Source: Selaginella tamariscina (taxonomy: Eukaryota; Streptophyta; Lycopodiopsida; Selaginellales; Selaginellaceae). From it: a DNA stretch of 64,000 bases. The notes below the pieces were generated by a model. That model was not told the DNA's origin. It did not search any database and saw nothing but the letters and a program-made list of their open reading frames with translations. The number at the start of each line of letters is the position of its first letter. Within the stretch, counting starts at the first letter, position 1. The stretch covers positions 1 to 64,000 of the forward strand of contig PUQB01000016.1 in the NCBI GenBank assembly GCA_003024785.1. Reading direction: 5' to 3'. Both the position numbers and the translations under genes were made by a program. Below are positions 1 to 10,342 of this stretch, piece after piece.

Positions 1-103
1 AGAAGAAGCATGACTCAGAGTCAGGTTCCTCTGAATCAGATTCTTCGACGGAAGTAGTGGTGGAGGTCCCAGTAAATTCAAACCGGTAAAGCCTTCGAAT
101 TTC

Positions 104-890
104 ATGGGTTCAAAGGATTACAAGGTTTTGGATGACTGGTTGTATATGGAAAGCTATTTCGAGGCTGCTTCCGTGAGAAAGACAGAAAAGGTTGCATGTG
201 CCAAGCAATTTCTTAAAGAAGAAGCTAAGACTTGGTGGCGAATTGTTGAAGGTGAACGTGGATACCGAAACAGCTGGAAACACATGAAAAAGGAGATCAA
301 AAAGCAGTATATGCCGGATGATCTCGGTTTGCGATTGCGTGCTGACCTGGCACTTTGTCAACAGGGAGTTCGGGGAAGTCCAATGGACCACGTTTATCGA
401 TTCGAAAGTGTACGGCGATTGGTGCCAAATATGAGCGATGATGAAGCTCGAAGTTGCTTCATGGCTAGCTTGAATGAGAAGACGCGAAGGAAATCTTAAG
501 GTACAAGCCAACAAGCTATCGGGAATGTCAAGAGGCAGCTCAAAAGGTTGCTTATGGCATGTCGTTAGAAGACTTGTACAAAGGGGAGGAAGCAAAACCT
601 AAATCCAAGGAGGTTTCCTCCAAAGTCTGGGTTCAGAAGGTTTGATAGGCGACCAGATCAATCGCCATCAATTCGAAGTGCAAGTCCCTTTGTGGCAGTT
701 CCAAGTTTTCGGACACATCAAGACCCACCGGATTTCGGAAACCATTGGCGTTACCACCTCAGCAGGCCAAAGGATCGGCTCCAAAGTCTGCTCCCCCGTT
801 CCGCAGGCGGGGTCGTGAAATGTTATAATTGTAATGGTCATTTTGCTAAAGAGTGTCGGCACCCTCACAACAATCAGGACATTTCAAGGC
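104..890 (+). pseudogene. gag region of the chromovirus (capsid-type domain and zinc knuckle), fossil
   Basis: The first part matches the plant retrotransposon gag domain (a W-rich segment around KTWWRIVEGERGYRNSW). A CCHC knuckle of the form CYNCNGHFAKECRH lies at about 821-862. Part of the broken element described above. Confidence 0.85.
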
Positions 891-999
891 GATGGTAGAA
901 GAGGAAGTTGCTGAACCAGAAACGCTTGAAGATCCGGAAGATGAGTCAGAAGAGGTAATGTTGTGCCAGACACAACCTGCCTTATTCGCTATTCAAGAC

Positions 1000-1390
1000 A
1001 AAACTGACCCTTTGCTATATTTGACAGGAAGGATACGAGGGGACCGAGTCCGAATGATGATCGATACTGGAGCAACATACAACTTCATATCGACTAGTCT
1101 AGCTCCGATTGAATTTGGATGTAATAAAGATGTGTGAAATAAAGATCAATTTTGGCAAAGGTTCTCAAAATACTAATAATATAGCAAGGGCAGTTCCTGT
1201 CCAAATCAAAGATTGGAAGGCTAAGCTAGACTTAGTTGTCTTGAATATGACGGGGTTTGACTTTGTTTTGGGTATGGAATGGTTCCATAAACATGTAATC
1301 GAAATGAGGGGTTCCGGAGATAATCGAATCACGCTTGCAGCAATAAAGAGGACATTAGAAAAACAACGCTCAGATGGAAACGCTAACTGA
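1000..1390 (+). pseudogene. retroviral-type aspartic protease region, fossil
   Basis: The active-site motif MIDTGATYNFIS is read at about 1060-1095, and a flap/second-half segment with VLGMEWF follows. This is the pepsin-like retroelement protease placed between gag and reverse transcriptase, as in Ty3/Gypsy elements. Confidence 0.85.
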
Positions 1391-1618
1391 TAAGGATTGG
1401 AATCTTGTTTTCTTACCTTAACTCAGTTGCGTAAGTAGTTAGGCATTGGAAACGTGTGTTTCTTACAATGGTTTTAGATACTGGTGAAGTCAAAATAGGA
1501 GATGGTCAAGATTTGTTCCCGAACCTATTTTGGAAGTCTTGAACATGTTTAAGGATGTGTTGCCGGACTTGCCGCCCGAGTTACCTCCACGTCGAGTTGT
1601 GGACCACAGATAGAGATT

Positions 1619-2860
1619 TTGCCAGGTTCGTCTCCACCGGCAAGAGCCCCATATCGGTTGAATCCTCAAGAGTTAGTAGAATTGAAGAGACAGCTGACAG
1701 AATTGATTGGTCGAGGACACATTCGACCTAGTCGATCGCCGTATGGTGCACCTATCTTGTTTGTAATGAAAAAGGATGGTACGATGCGAATGTGTGTGGA
1801 CTATCGAGCACTGAACGCGATAACTATCAAAAATAAGTATCCTCTTCCACGAGTGGACGACTTATTTGATAGGCTATCGAAAGCAAAGTATTTTTCAAGA
1901 ATAGACTTGAGATCTGGGTACCATCAGATTCGGGTAGCAGAGAATGACATTGAGAAGACCGCTTTTCGAACGCGTTATGGATCATTTGAGTTTCTAGTCT
2001 TACCATTCGGGTTGTGCAATGCTCCAGCAACTTTTTGCACAATGATGGATGATGTGTTTAGAGACTATCTAACGAGTTCGTAGTGGTGTATATTGATGAC
2101 ATTCTGATTTTCAGTTCGACAATTGAGGAACATGTGGAACACTTAGAAAAGTGTTTCAGAGGTTGAGAGAGAACCAGTTGTATGCTAAAGAAAGCAAGTG
2201 CGCATTTGGTCAAACCAAGATAGATTTCTTGGGACACTTGATCTCAGGTGGGGAGGTTGCCATGGACCAAAGAAAATTCAAGCTATTACCGAGTGGATGA
2301 CTTTAAAAGACGTGCATGAAGTTAGATCATTTCTTGGTCTGACAGGGTATTACGAAGATTCATAAAGGGTTACTCGGAAATAGCGGCCCCATTGACAGAT
2401 CTTACGAAAGAACATTCCATGGCATTGGACTCCAGAGTGCCAACGTGCGTTCGTCAAACTCAAAGAGGCTATCTCTTCTGAGCCAGTTTTGCAGTTGCCC
2501 ATCTTTGAAGATCCCTTTGAAGTAGAATGTGACGCTTCCGACTTTGCAATTGGTGGTGTATTGCAACAAAAAGGACATCCAGTGTCCTTTTTTAAAAGTT
2601 AGATGCCGCGCAAACTCGATGGCCTACTCACGAAAAGGAGATGTATGTATGCTTCCTTGGAGTATTGGCGTCATTATCTTCCAAGTCATGGCACTGTGGT
2701 TTGGACAGATAGTGTAACTCTAAGGTATTTTGAAACGCAGCCGAAGCTATCGCCGAAGTATGCTAGATGGCAGCAGAAGTTGGCACGATTTCAGCCTGAA
2801 ATCAGACATAAGGCGGGAAAGGACAATGTGGTAGCTGATGCACTCAGTAGGAAGGGTCAT
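1619..2860 (+). pseudogene. reverse transcriptase and RNase H region, fossil
   Basis: Typical Ty3/Gypsy RT blocks are visible: [38 protein letters not shown] and a YIDD-type block near 2090. RNase H follows at about 2515-2850, ending near NVVADALSRK. Part of the broken element. Confidence 0.92.
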
Positions 2861-3029
2861 CTTCGTATTATGTCAGCACCCGTGTCAACTTTGGTGGATG
2901 AATTTGTGACGGCGTATCCTCAGGACAAGTTTGCTAAGGAGGCTTTGAGCCTGGTGGCAAAGAGGAAACAAGTTCATCAATTACGAAGAGATGGTAATAT
3001 TCCAGCAGGAATAGAAAGTCGAATGGATG

Positions 3030-3810
3030 CACTCAAACAGGCGCATTTTGGTACGAGATGGAGTTCTTTATTATAAAGAAAAGAGACTCTATGTTCCAGA
3101 AGGGACATGGAGGGAGAGGCTGTTAAGAGAGCATCACGACGTTCCTTTGGCAGGACATGGTGGAAGGCATAAGACATTGGCTTTGTTGAAACAGGGATTC
3201 TATTGGCCGGGTATGATAAGATGTTGCCAAGTATGTCAAGACATGCCCCACATGTCAACAAGTGAAGAGCCGATTGCAAAAACGAGCTGGGAAGTTGCAG
3301 TGTATACCGATTCCAGAGCGGCCATTTCAAAGTGTTACTTTGGACTTTATCATGGGATTGCCAAAATCTTGTGGTTTTAACGCGCTCATGGTGGTAGTCG
3401 ATCGGTTTTCAAAGGTTGCTCATTTCATTCCAACTGTAGAGACAGTGAATGCAAAAAGCGAAGTTGTTCTTCCACGAAGTCATAAGAGTGTGCGGGCTAC
3501 CGGAAACGATGATCTCAGATCGGGATCCTTTACGGGAAGTTTTGGGGAACATTGTAAAGCAGTTTGGTACAATGCTGAAGTTCAGTACAGCCTACCATCC
3601 GCAAACTGATGGTCAAACGGAGAGGGTGAATCGACAAGTCGAGGACTATCTCAGAATGTTCAAGGTGATCAACTTGATTGGGCTGAACACTTGGATATGG
3701 CTGAGATATGTTACAATAACTCGACACACACTGCAATCGGATGTAGCCCGATGGAAGTGTTAACTGGGAATAAGGGTGGTATTCCTTAGAGTATGGTGTT
3801 ACCGAAAGAC
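3030..3810 (+). pseudogene. integrase region, fossil
   Basis: An H2C2 zinc-binding region at about 3120-3250 is followed by catalytic-core blocks of the DDE retroelement integrase, including FNALMVVVDRFSKVAHFIP and STAYHPQTDGQTERVNRQ. Part of the broken element. Confidence 0.9.
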
Positions 3811-4219
3811 GATAGCAATCGAGTTCCATCTGTAGCAGAGTTCACTGGACAATTGTATCGACATGGGAAGCTGCTCGTCAAGCGATGACTGCAGCACAGG
3901 AAAGGTATCGTCAGCAGTACGATAAACATCGGCAGGGATGTAGAGTATCAGGTTGGAGATATGGTATTGTAAGTACTAAAAACCTAAAGGTTCCAACGAC
4001 TCTTTCGAGGAAGTTTCTATCGCACTACATAGGTCCATACAAGGTGGTGAAGCAAGTAGGAAAGTGACTTATGGGTTAGATCTTCCTCCGAGTTGGGACA
4101 ATACACAATGTGTTTCATGTCAATTTACTCGAGCCATTCCAAAGGATGAGAAACATCCGCAGAGATATGAAAACTTACGTCCGCTTCCTGAACTAGTCAA
4201 CATATGAAGGAGTTCAAGT

Positions 4220-4410
4220 TGAGTCGATTTTGGATGCAAAGGATATTAAACGCCGAGGGTGCGAAATAAACGGAATATCTTGTTAAGTGGAAGGATTACC
4301 TGGCATGCGAGTCGACATGGGAACCATTGGATAATCTACAGAACGCGATGGAGGTAGTGAAGGAGTTTAAGGCAAGGTCTCAAACTGTTAGTAATGATGA
4401 TGAGAAATAA
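4220..4410 (+). pseudogene. C-terminal chromodomain of the retroelement, fossil
   Basis: The segment reads EYLVKWKDYLACESTWEP followed by an acidic/aromatic tail, a chromodomain. In chromoviruses this domain is thought to steer integration toward chromatin marks. Its presence assigns the clade. Confidence 0.85.
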
Positions 4411-4779
4411 AGTGAACTTATTTCTTATTAACCTAGGGGCCGACAGACAACCTTAACTAGAGGCCTCCAATATAAATTCTAGTTAACTTAAAGAAATTAA
4501 CTAACTTGTTGTCTGTGTCGGTGACAGACTTTGCAGACGTGCAAAAGGTCTCCAAGTGACTTCTTGTCGCAGGTGGTGCCTCCGAGCTGAGTTGTCACAG
4601 TGAACGACGATTCTGAAGTACTTGACTTCGTGTAATGCAAGGGGGGTAATAAAACTTGTGAACTTTTTGTGACTCCGCATAGAGTGATTAGCGTTATTTT
4701 TAGTTAATTTTTCCTAACCTAGTCTAGTCTTGGAGTTAGACGTCAATGAGGACATTGACATTTTCAAAGGCGGGGAGTG

Positions 4780-5659
4780 TGTCATAGTTTTTACTATGAC
4801 TCGACCCTTTACTTTGGGGTTTGACTGTTGTTACCTACCGAGTTGTGTGACGAACCCTAGTTAGTGAGAAACAGCCCCGCTTAGTGCACTTAGTGTTTAG
4901 GGGTAGTCCGGCCGGCTATCATAGGTACTTGAGAAACTCTAGGCAAAGGTAGTACTTACCTTCTAGACATCCCTAGGGTTGCCCTAACCCCACACCCTAA
5001 ACCCCCCCTGGGGTTAGGTTTAGGGTTAGGTTAGGACAACCATTTTCTCTAAGGGCTGGCATTTCCATGCCAGCCCACTTACTCACTTAGGAAAACAGAG
5101 GGAGGGGGGGGGCGTTACATAAATAAGGTAGAGTATATGTAGTGAGGCTTCTGGGTTCAAAAGAGAGCTCGTTAACCTCCTACCGGTGCAAGCTAAGCTT
5201 GTGTCGTCAAGGCGCAACCCTTTGTTGTGCCGCCCTAACTACCATACGACAAGGGTACGTCCCACCTTTGGATTAAACTATCTTATCGTTGGCAGGATCA
5301 CGCCTTTGTGATGGGAGTACGTTACTTCCAAGGAGTTAGTTAGATTCCTTGGCCCGAAAACATGCTCACAAGCTCGAAGGCGTTGCCCGAGTTCACGTTC
5401 CGCAAAATTAGTGGTTGAGGCCTTGCTCCGGCCGCCTCAACCACGCCAAGTTAGGAACAATACCCGTAGCTCGGCTAGTTCGTGTGTCCTGATTCACAAG
5501 GTGAGCCTCGTTCGTGGACTTGGTCAACTAGGGACTTAAGTTCCTAAGAGTCGGTTCCTAATACGGGTTACTTACCAGATTCAGTGGGGTTTCCAAGAGG
5601 GGATTCCAAGTTTGGCACCTGGCAAGCCGCCTTTGTGGCACCAGGTAAAAACTCTGACA
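4780..5659 (+). repeat. 3' LTR of the chromovirus
   Basis: The LTR begins TGTCATAG directly after a purine-rich tract (4765-4779) and ends in ACTCTGACA at 5659, giving TG...CA ends and about 880 bp. The right edge is supported because sequence homologous to R1 copy B starts immediately after it. A telomere-like stretch (CCCTAAC/GGTTAGG variants) lies at about 4970-5035. The left LTR is not in the window. Confidence 0.75.
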
Positions 5660-5749
5660 ATGTCTATAATGATGTTGTCATAGCTAACCTATATGATCAC
5701 TTGCTGCTGAAGGCCATGACCAGAACAATGTTACAAAAGTAACTCGCTA

Positions 5750-6200
5750 CCATTTTAAATGGGCCTCAATAAAACACATATTGTATCTATGTCATGCAAG
5801 TACCAAGGACATACAATTCTAAAGGTAGAGTTTCAAATGGGCCTCAAGGTGAATTTTAAGTAAGACATATATTGTAGTCTTAGGGACACTCCTAGATATG
5901 ATATGCAACTGTCAAGGACGTACAATTCTAGAGGAAGAGTTTCAAATGGGCTTTTAGGTGAACTTGACTAAGACACATATTGTAGTCTTAGGGACATTGG
6001 TGGATATGACATGCAAGTACCAAGAATAGACAATTCTAAATGTAGAGTTTCAAATGGGTCTCGAGGTGAACTTCTAAAAGTAGAGTTTTAAATGGGCCTT
6101 AAGGTGAACTTGATTAAGACACATATTGTAGTCTTTAAGGACACTCGTGAATATGACATGCAAATACTAAGGTCAGATAATTCTAGAGGTAGAAAGGTAC
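5750..6200 (+). repeat. Tandem ~108-bp repeat within R1 copy A, about four units
   Basis: A unit containing ACATATTGTAGTCTTAGGGA, a GATATGACATGCAAGTACC block and TAGAGTTTCAAATGGGC recurs about four times with drift. Copy B has a single unit at the matching place (about 24040-24165), so copy A has expanded or B has contracted. Confidence 0.8.
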
Positions 6201-7059
6201 AAATAACTAGGGTATATCATACACAAGAAAACATATGGCATGCATGAGTAAGAAAGGAGAAAAGCAACACAATGTGTATATTATGGAATACACAAGGAGT
6301 TAATAATAAAACATGTAAATGCTTAGAATGTTAAAAGAAATAATATGGTGCAAAGCTCAGTTCAATATGGAAATTTAAATTAAGTGAAACAAATGGGAAC
6401 AACTTAATAAAAACTTCATTTAATATGCAACAATGACATAATATGTTATAATGGTAATGAAAATTCAAATGTACTTAATGAAAGTTAAGTTTGAAAATAT
6501 GCACTGCAGTATGTAATGAAGATGAATATACAAACATCCAAGTTGGTTATGATGAAATGCTTGAAGGAGCTTGTTTTAACACACCAAATTGGATGGAGGT
6601 TTGACTTAACAAAATAAACCATGAAGATAAGAATGGATTTGAACACCTTATTTGCGAGGGTAAACGGATGTATAACTCTCACACACTAGTTATATCAGAG
6701 AGATGGAGTAAGATTCAAGATATACAGGATGTTTATGAACATGGAGATGATATATAGATAGAAAGTATATGGAATGGCAACACCTAAAGTGATAAAGACA
6801 TTTGCAAAGTTGAGATTTAGATCGCACATGTTACATACAAAAGTAGAAAATGGACAAAACCTAAAATATAGGTTATGTCTCATCTGTATCATCTGTAAGC
6901 ATGGAACATTTCATTATAAAATGTCATGCATATAATTGGATACAAAAATACTTGGTTTCTCTTGCGGCATTTGAATATTGTAAAATTTTGAGGGAAAATA
7001 GGGCAAAAGAGAATGTAATAAGAAGAAAATATAATAAGATACATATAAATTATTATAGT

Positions 7060-7262
7060 TATAAAGGCATTTCCCACTGTAGAAAGGCGTTCGAGCGAGC
7101 TGAAGTAGCGTCTCCAGTCCAGATCTTCTTCTTCTTGTTCTTCGACGAAAGAAGGTGGTATATTGATCTGTAGGAGATCATGTAAGGTTATTAACCTCTC
7201 ATGCATTGGGAATGGCAAAGATTGATCGGATGGGGATAGGTGATCGCCCTCCACAGATGTAT
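7060..7262. other. Extra ~200-bp segment in R1 copy A, absent from copy B
   Basis: R1 copies A and B align on both sides, but copy A holds about 200 bp more here. The segment is less AT-rich and on the minus strand reads as an acidic peptide (for example FVEEQEEEDLDWRRYF) with no family I recognise. It may be a captured gene fragment in A or a deletion in B. Copy C does not reach this point, so the direction is open. Confidence 0.5.
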
Positions 7263-8415
7263 GGGTTTGCAACAGATGTTGAATTCCCCTTTGTATGAGC
7301 ATCCTGCGACATTAGCCAACTCTTTTTATATATATGTGTGTGTGTGTGTCATGGCCTGTTATTGGGTTAGAATGAAGTTCAACAATTCAATAATAAATTT
7401 TATTATTGTTATATTATTTTTATTAATTTAGGTCTCTACATATTAAAATGACATACACCCACATTACACATTGTACACATGATATTATTGAATATATTAC
7501 ACAATTATATTAATATATATATATCCATGGATAAATGCTTCAATATAATAATATAGCTTAACATTGATTGGGGTTTTAGATATATACATTTGTCAATTCA
7601 TTTAAATGATTAAGATTGACAAAGTGTATTCATAAATGTCACATTATTAATTATTTTTTATGTAATGATTTTGGAATTTCTTTATATACGAGCCTAGATT
7701 CTATGTTACAATAATGAAATTTACTTCTTAGCTTATAAAAATGGTTGAACATAAGTTAATACCATTTTAAACACATGCACATTTATATTTAAAGATAATA
7801 CATCCATATAATAAAGTACATATATATTAATAATTTATGTTTAAATATTTGTATTATTATCAAACATACATGTGCATACTATGACAAACACACTAATATT
7901 AAATTGACATGTTAATTCCATGTATATAATTGTCATAATGTAAATTAAATACAAATATTTTATCAATCAATGTGAATATGTAATGTATAAACATAGTTTG
8001 AAATTAAATATTATGATATCTTTATATTAAACACACATGTCCACACCATAAATATTATGCATTAATATGTTCTATAGCATGTGCACGTGTACACACATGT
8101 GTACATATTCATAACTTGTATATACATTTTGTATGTTATTCTAATGTAAGACTAGAGGGCCAAACACATTATTGGTTAATTTTGCTAATTTCATAAAAAA
8201 ATATAGTTAATTTCATTAGTTGAATTAACATAATTTATTATGCAATGTTATGGTTAATTTACAATTGCTGTTTTGTAGTAGTTAATTTTGTTAAATATTA
8301 ATAAATTGCATTAACATATAAGAAATTTACATTTTACATGGGTATGTAGTTTTTAGATGCACCGAAGGGTTATTTTTATTATTTAATTTGTATCACATGC
8401 GTATGGTAGGTTATG

Positions 8416-8423
8416 GTTAGGGT
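8416..8423. other. Left 8-bp target-site duplication of the hAT element
   Basis: GTTAGGGT lies immediately before the left terminal repeat and is repeated exactly at 9255-9262 after the right one. Confidence 0.9.
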
Positions 8424-8888
8424 CATAGTTACGAACACGAACACAAAACACGAACACGAGCCTCAGATTCCAAGAACCCGACCACGAAACACGATCACGG
8501 CTCACGATGCTCACGAATATTCTAGTGAATATTAATGAATATTCTAACTCGCACACAATCACTTTTATATTAAATTAATAAATATAAACTCAAAGAAATA
8601 ATATGTATTTAAAGAAACGTATACATGTCAAATTATGTATACATTAACCTTAAAAATGTGTTTTTTATCATATGTAAGCTGGTTGCCAAAACCTCTCTTA
8701 TAAATATGCTGCATTCTTCAAAAATAAAATAAAAAAATAAATACATCATATACATGTCTAGCTTATATAAAAATATAATATTTGGATATGTTGTACATAT
8801 TATCTAAAACTCCACGTTTTTACATGTTGTAGTTTAAATTTTATATAAATATATATGTGTGTGTGTGTGTTTATAAGTATTCTCATAC

Positions 8889-8926
<38 letters not shown>

Positions 8927-9254
8927 AATGTCATGATTATATATACAAAATTACCACTGTCGCGAAGAAGGATGCTTTCACAGTGTTGAATTGCTGTGCC
9001 ATGCTTTGTGCCTTGGATTGCTGTTGCCATTCCTGTGTGATGCCGTGCGCCCTAAAGTATATTCAATTAAGAATATTCTAAACAGTGTTTATGTTACGAA
9101 CCGAGCCGTGATCTCGGCCGTGGTCGCCGAGATCACGGCTCGTGTTCGTAACATGACACACTGTTCACGAACACGGCCGTAGGAACACGACCCATGGCCG
9201 TGTTCGTGAAACACGGTGAACACGGCCGGGATCCCGGCCGTGTTCGTAACTATG
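8424..9254. mobile_element. hAT-type non-autonomous DNA transposon, 831 bp
   Basis: The element begins CATAGTTACGAACACG and ends with its exact reverse complement CGTGTTCGTAACTATG, a 16-bp perfect terminal inverted repeat. It is flanked by the 8-bp direct repeat GTTAGGGT (8416-8423 and 9255-9262). Eight-base target duplications and short terminal repeats are hallmarks of the hAT superfamily. R1 copy C, read in reverse, passes through the equivalent spot (about 63715-63730) without the insert. The interior has many repeats of a CGAACACG motif near both ends, as hAT subterminal regions often do, and a TA microsatellite, but no transposase. It therefore depends on an autonomous relative elsewhere. 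Confidence 0.9.
9091..9154. repeat. Long near-perfect hairpin inside the hAT element
   Basis: Arms 9091-9118 and 9126-9154 are reverse complements except for a two-base length difference, with a 7-base loop. The outer arm (ATGTTACGAAC) resembles the element's own terminus (ATAGTTACGAAC), so this may be a relic of a nested related element or a subterminal transposase-binding repeat. Confidence 0.85.
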
Positions 9255-9319
9255 GTTAGGGTAAATGAGACTTTTAACCTTCCTTGTGTAAGAAGTATAA
9301 TATTTAAGTAGTTATATTA

Positions 9320-9320
<1 letters not shown>

Positions 9321-9398
<78 letters not shown>
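9321..9398. repeat. (TA)n microsatellite
   Basis: Almost pure alternating TA over about 78 bases within R1 copy A. At the equivalent place in copy C there is also a TA run (about 63618-63647). Confidence 0.9.
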
Positions 9399-9401
<3 letters not shown>

Positions 9402-9827
9402 TTATAAGAGGGGGGAAAATTGATGTTAATAATCTAAAATATTATAACTTTTAGTATCATATAATGTACATAATCATATTATACATAGTTATTAATTTAT
9501 ATAAATTATTTAAATTAGTATTTACAAAAGAAAAACATGTTAAAAAGAAGTAAATATGATAATCAAATGAATTTTCAATATGGTGTGTATGTATACTTTT
9601 TGCATTTGTTTAATTTAATAAAATTTCGCAATATAAAGATATTATAAAAATTTGTATACTTGGGATTTTTAATTACTTGTCATTCGCAAAGAGCATACAT
9701 ATATTAATCTTATAAATTAACATATATATGGTTTTGGGTTTGAATTATAAATTTAAATATAAAGGAATTCAAACTTAAAAAAGTTTAAGTAAAAGCACTA
9801 ATATAGTAAGACTAAAGGTCTTCCATG

Positions 9828-9836
9828 GACATGTTA
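9828..9836. other. Left 9-bp target-site duplication of the Mutator-like element
   Basis: GACATGTTA lies directly before the left end of the element and is repeated exactly at 18715-18723. R1 copies B and C keep an uninterrupted sequence of matching length at this place. Confidence 0.88.
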
Positions 9837-9960
9837 GGGTTTGACATTTCCTCGAACGCAGTTTGCTGAGCGTACGGATTTCCGTCATACCGGAATATTC
9901 CATTCTGTATAGAATATTCATTTTCGTATAAAGAATATTCTGGTGCGGCGGGCGGGCAAT
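9837..9960 (+). repeat. Left terminal inverted repeat of the MULE (degenerate)
   Basis: Begins GGGTTTGACATTTCC. Against the reversed right end it shows spaced matches in the first 35 bases (GA.CGCAG.TT then GAGC) and clearer blocks inside (ACGGATTTCCGTC; AAGAATATTCTGGTGCGGC). Several AGAATATTC palindromes occur. Confidence 0.7.
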
Positions 9961-10342
9961 CATGGCGACATGGTAATGGTGTCAAAGTTTCACAAATTTG
10001 GGGGTTAATCTGACATATATATTTATATATTTATATTATATTTATGTTTTAATTCTTTTAATATTATATTTATAACTATAATTATATTTTTTATATAAAT
10101 ACCGCATCAAACTAAATAAAAATTACAATAAAAACATAACTCAATCATGAAGACTCGTTTCCACCAGCCAGTGCCTCGTCGTTAATGAATGCATTGTTAC
10201 GGTGTCGTGAACGTTTCTCCAAATCTGTATGTCGTAAACTTCAAACTCTTCAACCATTTTCTTGCCATCTGATTAGCGTAGTCTGGTAGAACAATACTGA
10301 AAACATATTAAAGTTTAAAACCAAAGAAATGATAAAAAAATC

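Larger units (their letters stand above)
1..5659 (+). mobile_element. Ty3/Gypsy chromovirus LTR retrotransposon, 5' end outside window, broken
   Basis: A fossil retroelement read left to right: gag with zinc knuckle, protease, reverse transcriptase, RNase H, integrase and a C-terminal chromodomain, then a polypurine tract and one LTR. The order protease-RT-RNase H-integrase is that of Ty3/Gypsy, and the chromodomain after integrase places it among the chromoviruses. The 5' LTR and primer-binding site lie to the left of the window. The coding part is broken in about a dozen places, so it cannot be autonomous as written, yet all domains remain easy to recognise, which suggests moderate rather than great age. 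With only one LTR present no LTR-divergence age can be given. Its 3' end abuts repeat R1 copy A, into which it appears to have inserted. Confidence 0.93.
5660..9836 (+). repeat. Dispersed AT-rich repeat R1, copy A (left part)
   Basis: This AT-rich sequence runs collinearly with copy B (23880-26880) over most of its length and, from about 8140 on, with copy C in reverse (62930-64000). Shared landmarks include ACAATGTGTATATTATGGAA, GACAAAGTGTATTCATAAAT and GTTAATTCCATGTATATAAT-like blocks. No coding region is evident in common between the copies. It is interrupted by the hAT element at 8424-9254 and cut by the Mutator-like element at 9837; it resumes at 18724. The nature of R1 (old non-autonomous transposon or other dispersed duplication) cannot be told from the window. 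Confidence 0.85.

Noticed and set aside
8857-9182. Small open frames inside the hAT element
   Set aside because: Run through TA/GT repeats and subterminal repeats; no hAT transposase (dimerisation or BED) motif is seen.
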